Assembly: GCA_048054495.1 (NCBI GenBank)
Contig: JBGMQN010000038.1
Location: 1-20,819 of the forward strand
Direction of reading: 5' to 3'
DNA from: JADFRG01 sp048054495
GTDB lineage: Bacteria > Chloroflexota > Anaerolineae > Anaerolineales > E44-bin32
Length of the DNA: 20,819 bases
Under the pieces are notes generated by a model, which had not been told where the DNA came from, did not search any database, and worked only from the letters and a program-made list of their open reading frames with translations. The position numbers were made by a program, and so were the translations under genes. Within the stretch, counting starts at the first letter, position 1, and every line of letters begins with the position of its first letter. This document shows, piece by piece, positions 6,664 through 14,006 of this stretch.

Positions 6664-8765
6664 TTATCGGCCCTTCCTATCAGACGGAAGTCAATCTCGC
6701 GGGGAATCGGGTGCTCAGTTCGCGCCCGCTCCCTAAGCGAAATGCCAGCAGGAGCCACTCCCCCATCGCTTAGCTGCTGCTCATGATAGGCCAGCCACAG
6801 ATCCGAGAGCGAATTCTCTCCCTCTCGCAGGTCAGCCACGACAACCTTGTCCTCGAAGAAGCGCTTGGCTGTCAGTGTCTCTCCCTCAGCCAGGGCAGCT
6901 TGAGCTTCAAGCAGTCTGATACGGCCCGATTCCCTCACGCATGCCGGCAAGGTCTCCAATAGCTCCAACCAATAGCGCGTTCTACCGGATTCAATCAAGC
7001 ACTGACCGCATTCACACGCCAAAGGAATGAGCGAGGGCGCTCTGCGACATGCAGCAACGTACATCTCGGCCGCTTCGTCCAATCGCCCCTCTTCACGGGC
7101 TAGCATAGCCAAGTTTCTCAACGCCCACGGTGACGGTTCGATCTCCAGGGATCGCTCCCAAGCCGCCTGCGCGCCACCGGGGTTCGCATCGGCGTGCTGC
7201 ATGACGCCCATGTGCAGCCAGGCCAACCAGTTCTCTTTTTGATTTCCCTCAAGAATTTGAGCCAAGGGGACGCTCCACTCACTGCCCGTCAGGAAGCCTG
7301 AAGGTGGGTTCTCGAGCACTCCTGTCGGAAATGATCCCTGTTCGATCAGAGCGATCCAGGGCAACTGCTCCTCTCCAAGCGAATGGTCATCGAAGACCAG
7401 GCCGGCAGGATCGAACGACGGCTCACCCGAAGCCTCACGCCGCCTTCGCTCGAGCGCGCCCCAACCGGATCCGCGATGATAGAGCTTGACGGGCGGACGA
7501 TCGATGTGCTCTCCCCCTCGCTCGAACTCAGCAGAGAAATCAGCCTCTGGCATCATGCGGTCGAGCTCAACTTCGACCGCCTCTTTTACGCTAGGCCAAC
7601 TGGATCCATGCACAACGCTCGGATCCACCGCGAGGCGGCCATAGGCCTCAAGCCATTCCCAATGTGCTCCTGGCGGCATTCGCAGATGTTCAAACTGCGT
7701 CCGCGAGAGACCCGCCTGGATTTCCACATAGCCCTGCCCTCCCGGCGAAAGACGCTTTTGCCAGTTCGTTCCGCCCGGTCCTGTTCCCCAAACCCACATC
7801 TTGCGGCCCACCATTCGTCGCGTTGACGCCTGTATGAGGCCACTGCCCTCGGCATCCAGCGCTGCGATCCACGGCCTCTGATTGTGCGGCAGATGAAAGA
7901 AGTAGTCTGACGCGTGTCGGACGTTCGCTGCATAAGTGAAGTCAATTCCGTCAGTACGTGGAACCGGTATTTTCCGAAGACCGGCCAGGTCGTCATATGC
8001 GTAGGCGAAATCCGAAGGGGCGATCACTCGGGTGCTTTCGGTTGCCGGAACTGCGATATTCGACCACCAGTACATTGGCACTTCGTGCTCGTGAGGATTA
8101 ATGATGCGAGTGCGCAAGAACAAGAAGGGTGAGTCGTCGAGCAGATAGGCGTCAATCTGGAAAGGGACCTTGCGTAGCCTTTCCCACTCGTACAATCGCA
8201 GGATCGGTGATCCATCGGGCCGTTCGACTCGAGCAGCAAACAGGGGGGAGCAGGTCAGTGGCGAATGACCGATCGTGCCGATGTTCCACTCAACGCCACC
8301 GCGGAACCAGGCATTGCGGATCGCTAGATTGGCAAGCTGAAGGACAGGATTGACCGCCAGCAATTCCGCCCCCGAGGGTCGGTGAACCAATGACCACAAT
8401 CGACCGCCGTATTCCAGCAGGAAGGTGGCCCGAAGGAACTCGTTCTCGAGAACGGCAACTCGGAAGTCAGTGATCTGAAGGTCCCTTGCATAGCCATCTT
8501 GCACGGTGTAGGGCAGGATGCTGCGAACATGACCGTAGCCCGCGTTTTCCAGCACATCCTTGGGCAGCCCCGATAGCTGCTCCAACCGGGGAGGTGCTGG
8601 TCCACGCGTAAGAGAAGGGAGAGGGCTTTCTTGGCCGAGCTCCGTAGCAGGCATTCTCCAAGACTCAATGCGCAGTTCACTCACGGCAGGGGCGTTCTCC
8701 ATTGGACGACTGCGAGTCAGCCTGCCGACAGAGTGTCGCCTGCGCTTCGGAGCCGTAAGGAACAT
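6660..8765 (-). CDS. DUF5107-domain protein with C-terminal TPR repeats (protein A)
   Basis: Large cytoplasmic protein of about 701 residues. The N-terminal two-thirds (roughly 65-430) form a DUF5107-type domain, which appears related to the mutarotase/beta-sandwich sugar-binding folds. Features shared with protein B at 14007 are PYTxQD, VLENxxLR, GGR, NP, LAIR and GGVE (Glu159), a WxN pair, MWVWG and a second conserved Glu in EIQAG (Glu348). TPR-like helices follow (about 510-660), for example WERSLEIEPSPWALRNLAML. No signal peptide is visible; the N-terminus is basic. The ATG at 8765 is chosen because GAGG lies 7 nt upstream; a TTG at 8780 and an ATG at 8702 are alternatives. It overlaps the ROK kinase by 4 bp. 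Function is unproven: sugar binding, anomer conversion or glycoside cleavage are possible. Confidence 0.85.
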   Translation of the reverse strand: MFLTAPKRRRHSVGRLTRSRPMENAPAVSELRIESWRMPATELGQESPLPSLTRGPAPPRLEQLSGLPKDVLENAGYGHVRSILPYTVQDGYARDLQITDFRVAVLENEFLRATFLLEYGGRLWSLVHRPSGAELLAVNPVLQLANLAIRNAWFRGGVEWNIGTIGHSPLTCSPLFAARVERPDGSPILRLYEWERLRKVPFQIDAYLLDDSPFLFLRTRIINPHEHEVPMYWWSNIAVPATESTRVIAPSDFAYAYDDLAGLRKIPVPRTDGIDFTYAANVRHASDYFFHLPHNQRPWIAALDAEGSGLIQASTRRMVGRKMWVWGTGPGGTNWQKRLSPGGQGYVEIQAGLSRTQFEHLRMPPGAHWEWLEAYGRLAVDPSVVHGSSWPSVKEAVEVELDRMMPEADFSAEFERGGEHIDRPPVKLYHRGSGWGALERRRREASGEPSFDPAGLVFDDHSLGEEQLPWIALIEQGSFPTGVLENPPSGFLTGSEWSVPLAQILEGNQKENWLAWLHMGVMQHADANPGGAQAAWERSLEIEPSPWALRNLAMLAREEGRLDEAAEMYVAACRRAPSLIPLACECGQCLIESGRTRYWLELLETLPACVRESGRIRLLEAQAALAEGETLTAKRFFEDKVVVADLREGENSLSDLWLAYHEQQLSDGGVAPAGISLRERARTEHPIPREIDFRLIGRADK

Positions 8766-8800
8766 TAGCCGACCTCGCAAGCCAACTCATTCGATTCACC

Positions 8801-8815
8801 GTAAATTCCTAGGAT
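8801..8815 (-). promoter_or_regulatory. ATCCTAGG..TTTAC element upstream of protein A
   Basis: On the minus strand this reads ATCCTAGGAATTTAC, 36-50 nt before the protein A ATG. It contains the 8-bp palindrome TCCTAGGA (8807-8814). Nearly the same string, ATCCTAGGTTTAC, occurs just before the regulator's ATG (10049-10061), differing by a 2-nt insertion. A shared operator or leader element is possible; chance is not excluded. Confidence 0.3.
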
Positions 8816-8842
8816 CGACCTACTTGACTGAAGCCAGGATAT

Positions 8843-10045
8843 TCAGAGAAGACCCAATTCATGTTGGAGGATTAACGCGGAGGCCCCGACAATCACCATG
8901 TCGGATCCCTCATCCACCACCCCCACCTCGGCGTCTCGCGCAAGCGATGGAAGTGTTCGACTGCTCATCTCTTCCCGAATTACATCGAGCAGGAATTGGC
9001 CAAAGCGTGCTACGTTGCCCCCGATCATAATCCGGCAACTGCCTAAAACGCCCACTATATTCGCAGCCGCAACGCCCGTCGCTTCTCCTACCTCAAGAAT
9101 CACTCGACGAACATCCTCATTGCCTTCATTGAAGGCCTGAATAGCGACCTCGATGTCGATTTCCTCGGGCTTGCCTACATAAGTACTGAGCGAGGTCTTG
9201 GGGTTTTGCACGACGATGCTCCGGAGCCGATCTACGATCGCCCGACTGCTCGCAATGGTTTCCAGGCATCCGTAGTTACCACACGCGCATTGTTGACCAT
9301 TCTGGACGACCTTCACGTGACCAATCTCTCCAGCACCGACTGGGCTGCCGTGCAATAGTTGGCCGTTGAGAATGATCCCAGCCCCAACTCCCCAGCCGAG
9401 ATTGATTACCACCAGAGGCAATGTGCTGTCCCTTCGATTGTCAGATGCATATGCGGCAAGGGCTGATGCCTGAGTGTCGTTCGCCATGTATACGGGAAGC
9501 TGGTAGCGCTCCTGTAGCAATTTCCGCAGGGGGATATGACGCCAATTCAAGTTCACGGACTGCTGCAACACACCCCTGGCAGCATCAACAAGCCCGGGGG
9601 CGCCGATACCTATTCCTAAGATCGGGCTGCTAGAAGAATCGATCAAGGACCCGACCAAGTCATAGACCATGCTCAGGGCAGCCTCACCATCTTTTCCGCT
9701 CAAGGGCAAACTGACACGGTGCTGAATTACTCCCCTTAGATTCGATAACGCGCCTCGGAAGTCACGCCTGGACAGATCGATCCCGATGAGCTGGCGTGAA
9801 TCGTCGACGATACGCAATAGAATGGCGCGCCGGCCTCCGGAGGAGGGAGCTAGGCCCATCTCCTCCACAAGTCCATCCTCGATTAGTTCTGCAACCACGT
9901 CCGAAATGGTGGGAGGCGTAAGCTGAGTCGCTCGCGAGAGTTCAGCGCGGCTGATAGGTCCATCAGAATAGATGATCCGTAGTACCAGTTGAGTGTTGTG
10001 CACCCTCGCACGACTCGGAGTCGCTCTATCCATTTCAATACGCAT
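8843..10045 (-). CDS. ROK-family transcriptional regulator (NagC/XylR type)
   Basis: Sugar-responsive DNA-binding regulator of 400 residues. An N-terminal winged helix-turn-helix spans about residues 12-70 (ISRAELSRATQLTPPTISDVV with the following helix and wing). The rest is a ROK sugar-binding fold with GIGIGAPGLVD, ANDTQASALAAY, NLGWGVGAGI and the zinc motif GHVKVVQNGQQCACGNYGCL (about 243-262), whose four-residue set CxCGxxGC is intact. Such proteins usually repress sugar genes and release DNA on binding their sugar. It is the first gene of the minus-strand operon, 77 bp upstream of protein A, and is divergent from the transporter operon. It very likely controls both, and itself, through sites in the 583-bp region between them. 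Confidence 0.92.
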   Translation of the reverse strand: MRIEMDRATPSRARVHNTQLVLRIIYSDGPISRAELSRATQLTPPTISDVVAELIEDGLVEEMGLAPSSGGRRAILLRIVDDSRQLIGIDLSRRDFRGALSNLRGVIQHRVSLPLSGKDGEAALSMVYDLVGSLIDSSSSPILGIGIGAPGLVDAARGVLQQSVNLNWRHIPLRKLLQERYQLPVYMANDTQASALAAYASDNRRDSTLPLVVINLGWGVGAGIILNGQLLHGSPVGAGEIGHVKVVQNGQQCACGNYGCLETIASSRAIVDRLRSIVVQNPKTSLSTYVGKPEEIDIEVAIQAFNEGNEDVRRVILEVGEATGVAAANIVGVLGSCRIMIGGNVARFGQFLLDVIREEMSSRTLPSLARDAEVGVVDEGSDMVIVGASALILQHELGLL

Positions 10046-10049
10046 AGGG

Positions 10050-10103
10050 TAAACCTAGGATTCCTATCCAGATAGTTAATTTCGCTTATTAAGAATAGGT
10101 TTA
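10050..10103. promoter_or_regulatory. Inverted repeat TAAACCTA/TAGGTTTA spanning the regulator promoter
   Basis: TAAACCTA at 10050-10057 and its exact reverse complement TAGGTTTA at 10096-10103 are 38 bp apart. The right half overlaps the -10 box of the predicted regulator promoter; the left half lies just before the start codon. Between them are the odd palindrome TAGGATTCCTA (10056-10066) and TTAAT/ATTAA (10076-10080 and 10088-10092). This fits autoregulation by the ROK protein, but the true operator half is not established. Confidence 0.4.
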
Positions 10104-10120
10104 ATCCAAGGCCTTGTCAA
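10092..10120 (-). promoter_or_regulatory. Predicted sigma-70-type promoter of the regulator operon
   Basis: On the minus strand a perfect -35 TTGACA (10120-10115) is followed, after exactly 17 bp, by TATTCT (10097-10092), which matches TATAAT at four of six positions. Transcription would start near 10085, about 40 nt before the regulator ATG. Confidence 0.6.
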
Positions 10121-10268
10121 GACGTTGTGATTGTGGGCATTCTTCTGTCTTCAGATGAGGGATTGTAGGATCTGTCTGAACAGTTCCAAGGCTGGATAGC
10201 TACAGATAGGGCCGATGTGGCGGGTGAAGATGGGGGTGCTCATACCTTACACGACGGATGAAAGCTGG

Positions 10269-10297
10269 TTGACAAACGAATCGGATTCGTCTACTAT
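10269..10297 (+). promoter_or_regulatory. Predicted sigma-70-type promoter of the transporter operon
   Basis: A perfect -35 TTGACA (10269-10274) is separated by exactly 17 bp from TACTAT (10292-10297), which keeps the key T, A, A and T of TATAAT. The start would be near 10304, leaving a leader of about 325 nt before the lipoprotein ATG. The spacer is filled by an inverted repeat, which makes repressor control likely. Confidence 0.62.
10276..10290. promoter_or_regulatory. Putative operator ACGAAT-CGG-ATTCGT inside the promoter spacer
   Basis: Perfect 6-bp arms ACGAAT (10276-10281) and ATTCGT (10285-10290) flank CGG and lie entirely between the -35 and -10 boxes. A dimeric repressor bound here would block RNA polymerase. 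The ROK regulator encoded next door is the obvious candidate, but this assignment is inference. Confidence 0.5.
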
Positions 10298-10322
10298 GTT
10301 GAGAAATTAGAGCCCCTTAATT

Positions 10323-10339
10323 AGATACCTTAAGTATCT
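10323..10339. promoter_or_regulatory. Second inverted repeat AGATAC-CTTAA-GTATCT
   Basis: Perfect 6-bp arms (10323-10328 and 10334-10339) flank CTTAA about 20-35 nt after the predicted transcription start. Its centre is about 48 bp from that of the spacer palindrome, but the arm sequence is unrelated, so it may bind another regulator or fold as a small RNA hairpin. Confidence 0.35.
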
Positions 10340-10628
10340 TCCGCCGCTGGATTGCGATCGCCGGAGAGCATTCAGTACACTCTATTCAAGGATATTCGAA
10401 TTAGCTGGTCGGGAAGGGATAGTGCCGCCCAGCTGAAACCAGCCACATCCGAGTAATCGAGGCCGTCTGAGTTTCCGCAACCTAATATCAGCATCCAAGA
10501 AAGCATGTCTGCGCTCGACATTTTGCGTCCCATTTGAGAGGAGGTGGAACCTCTATTTGGTGGAGGCAATTTCGGTCATCTAGCCACAGTTCACTATTCC
10601 CAGCAATTCAGATTGGAGAGAGAAGAGA

Positions 10629-12011
10629 ATGTTTAGAAACACTCAGAAAGCCCTGTTGCTTCTTCTAAGTGTCCTGGTAATTGCCGTGTTGGCTGCCGGT
10701 TGCGGTACTACCGCAGAGGAAGAAGCAGCACCTGAAGAAGCGGCGCCCGCTGAAGGAGAGGCGGAGCCCGCCGCAGAGGGCGAAGTTACCTCGTTGGATT
10801 TCGTCGTCTGGTCCTATGGACTCGATACGATCCAGGACAATATCGCGAACTTCGAAGCTGTAAATCCGGAGTGCAATATCAACCTCCAGGACTACGGCTG
10901 GCCTGATTATCACGACACGATGGTCGCCCGGTTCGCGGCTGGAGATCCCCCGGAGTTGCTGTACGGTTCCGATCACTGGCTCCAGGAATGGGCTTCAGCG
11001 GGTTGGCTTGCTCCAGTTGATGCAGAATTCCCGCAGGTTGCAGAATACAGTGGTGAGCTCGCCCCGTACGCGCTTCAGGGAATGACATACGAAGGCGATG
11101 TGTATGGATTGTCGTACTACGCAGATACCATCGATTTCGTGTACAACGAAGCCCAGTTGAAAGAGGCGGGCTTTGATTCCCCGCCGGATACCTGGCAGGA
11201 CGTCTGGGACATGTCGGTGGCGCTCAAGGAAGCGGGTATCGTTGAGTATCCCTTGATCCTCGCTTTCTCTCAGCAGGAAGGCGCATCCATCGAGGCCATG
11301 ATCTCGATGATCTATGCCCGAAATGATGGAGATGAAGCACTCTTCGATGCCAACAACCAGCCGACTTTTAACGAGGAAGGCAGCGCGGCATTTGAAGCGA
11401 TTGAATGGCTAAGGAAGGCCTATGAAGCCGAGCTGTTTGACCCGGCGAGCCTGACGACGCTCGAACTCGACCAGGTTGCAAGTATGCAATCTGGAGCGCA
11501 CACCTTCACGATCTTCCCGCAATACAACGTGGCGGCCCTGAATCTTGAAGGCAGTGGCGACTACGCCGGTAGCTTCAAGATCGGCCTGATGCCGGGCTCC
11601 AGCCGCAACACCGTGGGCTACGTGCGATTCTATGCGATGACCCCAGCTGTAGCAGAAAAGGGCGAAGCGGCACTAGAATGCGCAGGGAGTTTCCTGAACT
11701 ACTTCGGTGGAAAGACTGACGGCAAATACGAGGTGGTTGAGCGCTGGGCGGTAGAGAACGGCCTGGGCTTCGCACAGCTGCCACTATTTGAAGACCCCGA
11801 TGTCCGGGAAGCGTTCGGTCAATGGGGCGACGTGGATGTCATCGCTGAAAACGCAGGGTTGGCTCGAGCTAAGGAAGGGCTGACGCCGTGGTTCGGCGCC
11901 TGGGACGTCTTCACCCGAGCGGAAATCCACAAGGCCATTCTCGGGCAGCAAACCACGATGGAAACGCTCAACAATATGGCTGACCAATGGAATGAACTAG
12001 CTAGCCGATAG
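10629..12011 (+). CDS. ABC transporter extracellular sugar-binding lipoprotein
   Basis: Solute-binding protein (family 1 type) of 460 residues that should capture a sugar outside the cell and deliver it to the two permeases encoded next. The N-terminus has a lipoprotein signal: basic start, hydrophobic stretch and lipobox LAAGC with the lipidated Cys25. An Ala/Pro/Glu-rich linker follows (about 26-52), as is common in Chloroflexota binding proteins. The mature domain begins at LDFVVWSYG and contains the family's NPECNINLQDYGW, AAGDPPELLYGSDHWLQEW and MTYEGDVYGLSYYADTIDFVYNE segments. The ATG at 10629 is preceded by GGAGAG at good spacing. It is the first gene of the plus-strand operon. Specificity is not readable, but the neighbours point to an N-acetylhexosamine-containing glycoside. 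Confidence 0.93.
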   Translation: MFRNTQKALLLLLSVLVIAVLAAGCGTTAEEEAAPEEAAPAEGEAEPAAEGEVTSLDFVVWSYGLDTIQDNIANFEAVNPECNINLQDYGWPDYHDTMVARFAAGDPPELLYGSDHWLQEWASAGWLAPVDAEFPQVAEYSGELAPYALQGMTYEGDVYGLSYYADTIDFVYNEAQLKEAGFDSPPDTWQDVWDMSVALKEAGIVEYPLILAFSQQEGASIEAMISMIYARNDGDEALFDANNQPTFNEEGSAAFEAIEWLRKAYEAELFDPASLTTLELDQVASMQSGAHTFTIFPQYNVAALNLEGSGDYAGSFKIGLMPGSSRNTVGYVRFYAMTPAVAEKGEAALECAGSFLNYFGGKTDGKYEVVERWAVENGLGFAQLPLFEDPDVREAFGQWGDVDVIAENAGLARAKEGLTPWFGAWDVFTRAEIHKAILGQQTTMETLNNMADQWNELASR

Positions 12012-12045
12012 GTCGGCGAATGCCTAGTTAGTTAGATGGAACTAG

Positions 12046-12083
12046 ATGGAGGGCGACAATCATTCATGAGGGTTGCCCTCCAT
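12046..12083 (+). terminator. Strong stem-loop between the lipoprotein and permease genes
   Basis: ATGGAGGGCGAC (12046-12057) pairs with GTTGCCCTCCAT (12072-12083) over 12 bp with one G-U. The 14-nt loop itself can form TCAT/ATGA. There is no run of T after the stem, only TGTCTTTA. It is therefore better read as an attenuating or mRNA-protecting hairpin that sets the lipoprotein above the permeases than as a full terminator. Confidence 0.65.
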
Positions 12084-12157
12084 GTCTTTAATGGCGAGCC
12101 CAGTTTAGTATGTGGTAGGAAAGGGTTGGATTTGTAACAATGCGGAAGGGAGGTGGT

Positions 12158-13039
12158 GTGAAAATCGGACGAAGAGCGTATCCCTATCTGTCCATCCTCC
12201 CTGTCTTGCTGGTCGTCGCACTTTTCGCCATCTACCCGATCATCTACGCCGTTCGAACGAGCTTTTACAGAAACCTTCTCATTCGGCCGAACGATCACCC
12301 CTTTATCGGGCTCGACAATTTTATCGAGGTCATCTCAAGCTACTACTTCAAGAACTCGCTCCAGGTCACCGGGATCTACACGGTGGCGGTCGTGATCGGC
12401 GTCATCCTCTATGGGCTTGGTGTTGCCCTTCTCCTGAACTCTGCAATCAAGTTGGCCGGACCCTTAAAAGTCGTCATCCTGCTGCCCTGGGCCTTGCCGG
12501 CTGTCGTGAGCGGTCTTCTGTGGAAATGGATCCTCAACGCCGACTTCGGAATACTCAACTCCCTACTGTTCTCGGTTGGGCTCATCGACGACTACATCCC
12601 TTTCCTCGCCGTCCCTTCGCTCGCCAGGTTGAGTCTGATCATGGCCTTCATCTGGAAGGAAGGTCCGCTGGTGGCGATTTTTTTCCTGGCGGCCTTACAG
12701 CTGATTCCCGATGAGTATTACGAAGCTGCCAAGATCGACGGAGGGGGCGCCTGGCAGGTGTTCCGGTATGTGACTCTGCCGCTTCTCCGTCCCGTGCTTC
12801 TTGTCGTTGTCGTGTACGAAACCTTGACCGCCATTCTCACATTCGACACGATCTTTGTGATGACTGGCGGTGGCCCAGGGGACTCCACAGCACTTATCAG
12901 CTGGTTCGCCTACGCCGAAATCTTTAAATCGCTCGACCTTGGGCACGGTATCGCACTTGCGATTATTATCGCTGCGATTACTCTGGTTCTAATTCTGATC
13001 TACCTTCGAGTGCTCCGAACCGAAGACTCAACCGTGTAG
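12158..13039 (+). CDS. ABC sugar transporter permease (MalF/UgpA type)
   Basis: Inner-membrane subunit of a carbohydrate ABC importer, about 293 residues with six hydrophobic segments: a first helix at SILPVLLVVALFAIYPIIYA, then segments in the TGIYTVAVVIGVIL, VVILLPWALPAVVSGL, LIMAFIWKEGPLVAIFFLAA, VLLVVVVYETLTAIL and AIIIAAITLVLILIYL regions. The EAA loop that contacts the ATPase is YYEAAKIDGGGAWQVFRYVT (about residues 186-205). The GTG at 12158 is chosen because GGGAGG lies 4 nt upstream; the ATG at 12140, six codons earlier, has no well-placed ribosome site. It follows the lipoprotein gene after the stem-loop and precedes the partner permease by 23 bp. Confidence 0.92.
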   Translation: MKIGRRAYPYLSILPVLLVVALFAIYPIIYAVRTSFYRNLLIRPNDHPFIGLDNFIEVISSYYFKNSLQVTGIYTVAVVIGVILYGLGVALLLNSAIKLAGPLKVVILLPWALPAVVSGLLWKWILNADFGILNSLLFSVGLIDDYIPFLAVPSLARLSLIMAFIWKEGPLVAIFFLAALQLIPDEYYEAAKIDGGGAWQVFRYVTLPLLRPVLLVVVVYETLTAILTFDTIFVMTGGGPGDSTALISWFAYAEIFKSLDLGHGIALAIIIAAITLVLILIYLRVLRTEDSTV

Positions 13040-13062
13040 GAGTGTGATCGGATGATGCAGTT

Positions 13063-13965
13063 GTGCGCGTGAAGATCAGAGGGCTCATTAAGCCGGTCGC
13101 TTTAAACTCGGTCGCGCTCCTGCTGCTCATTTTCATCGTAGGACCGCTGTTGTGGGTGGCCATCGCGAGCATCCAGGGGGAGAGGGAGCTGCTGCGTCAG
13201 CCTACGCGCCTTATCCCTCAAAACCCAACCCTGGATAACTACGAATATGTCTTTACCGGCAAGATCCCTACCGACCTCGATGTCAAGGGTAATACACTGC
13301 GCAGTCGAATTTCTCAGGAGGCGCGCCTGATACCAGCCTCCTTGAAGAACAGCTTCCTGGTCGCAACCTCGGTAATGCTCATCAATCTGGTGATCGGCCC
13401 CCTGGCCGCATATACGTTTTCCCGTATGAAGTTCCGAGGTAAAACCGCCTCCTTCAATCTCATCCTTGGCAGCCGTTTGCTGCCGGTCATTGCCATAGCC
13501 ATCCCCTACTACGTCATCATTCAATCACTGGGCCTGTTAGACACTCACCTCTCGCTCATTCTCGTCTACCTGGTCCTCACTCTCCCTTTCACCATCTGGT
13601 TTCTCACACTGTATTTCAACGGCATCCCAACGGATTTCGAGGACGCAGCGCTCATTGACGGCTGCAGCACAATACAATCGCTGACGCGGGTTGTCGTTCC
13701 GATCGCGCTGCCCGGTCTGGTCGCGGCCGCGGCTTTCGCCTTCATGACGTCATACAACGAGTTCCTCTTTGCGCGATTTCTGACACAGTCGATTGACTCA
13801 CAGACCGGACCGGTCCTTATCGCTGCCATCGCAGGCAATCCAGATGCGAGCTACTCCTTGATCTCCGTCTCCATGACACTCGGGCTGATCCCTCCCCTGG
13901 TATTAGCGCTCCTCTTGCGGCGCTGGCTTACGGAAGGTCTGTCAACCTCAATCACGTTCCGATAG
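13063..13965 (+). CDS. ABC sugar transporter permease (MalG/UgpE type)
   Basis: Second permease of the importer, 300 residues with six hydrophobic segments. The first is near ALLLLIFIVGPLLWVAIAS, and a long loop follows with NPTLDNYEYVF, as in the MalG group. The EAA loop is EDAALIDGCSTIQSLTRVVV (about residues 192-211). The ending is short and basic (RRWLTEGLSTSITFR), like MalG-type proteins, which often finish with GLTAGAVKG or similar; that motif is changed here. It starts with GTG at 13063, or GTG at 13069 two codons later; no good ribosome site precedes either, so coupling to the upstream permease is likely. No ATPase gene follows, so the complex must borrow one. Confidence 0.92.
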   Translation: MRVKIRGLIKPVALNSVALLLLIFIVGPLLWVAIASIQGERELLRQPTRLIPQNPTLDNYEYVFTGKIPTDLDVKGNTLRSRISQEARLIPASLKNSFLVATSVMLINLVIGPLAAYTFSRMKFRGKTASFNLILGSRLLPVIAIAIPYYVIIQSLGLLDTHLSLILVYLVLTLPFTIWFLTLYFNGIPTDFEDAALIDGCSTIQSLTRVVVPIALPGLVAAAAFAFMTSYNEFLFARFLTQSIDSQTGPVLIAAIAGNPDASYSLISVSMTLGLIPPLVLALLLRRWLTEGLSTSITFR

Positions 13966-14006
13966 GCCCGGCTGCGTTTGATCCTCGACCAGCTGTAAGG
14001 AGGAAA

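Larger units (their letters stand above)
10046..10628. promoter_or_regulatory. Divergent control region between the regulator and transporter operons
   Basis: These 583 bp hold no convincing gene. They contain two promoter-like sequences pointing outward (10092-10120 minus and 10269-10297 plus), inverted repeats detailed separately, and a possible hairpin at 10145-10183 (TTCAGA/TCTGAA plus CTG/CAG). Downstream of the plus promoter lies a leader of roughly 325 nt before the lipoprotein gene. It contains GAGGT-GGA-ACCTC near 10540, which could fold into a small hairpin. No known riboswitch was recognised in that leader. Confidence 0.7.

Noticed and set aside
7383..7826. A 147-codon plus-strand frame inside protein A
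   Set aside because: It is antisense to a long gene with recognisable motifs and has no domain or ribosome site.
10145..10183. TTCAGA/TCTGAA hairpin as a terminator or riboswitch
   Set aside because: The stem is only six base pairs plus a bulged extension, has no T-run and matches no known riboswitch; it is mentioned only within the control region.
12112..12714. A 200-codon plus-strand frame overlapping the first permease
   Set aside because: It is rich in Arg, His and Pro with no domain, and overlaps the well-supported permease in another frame, so it is a shadow frame.
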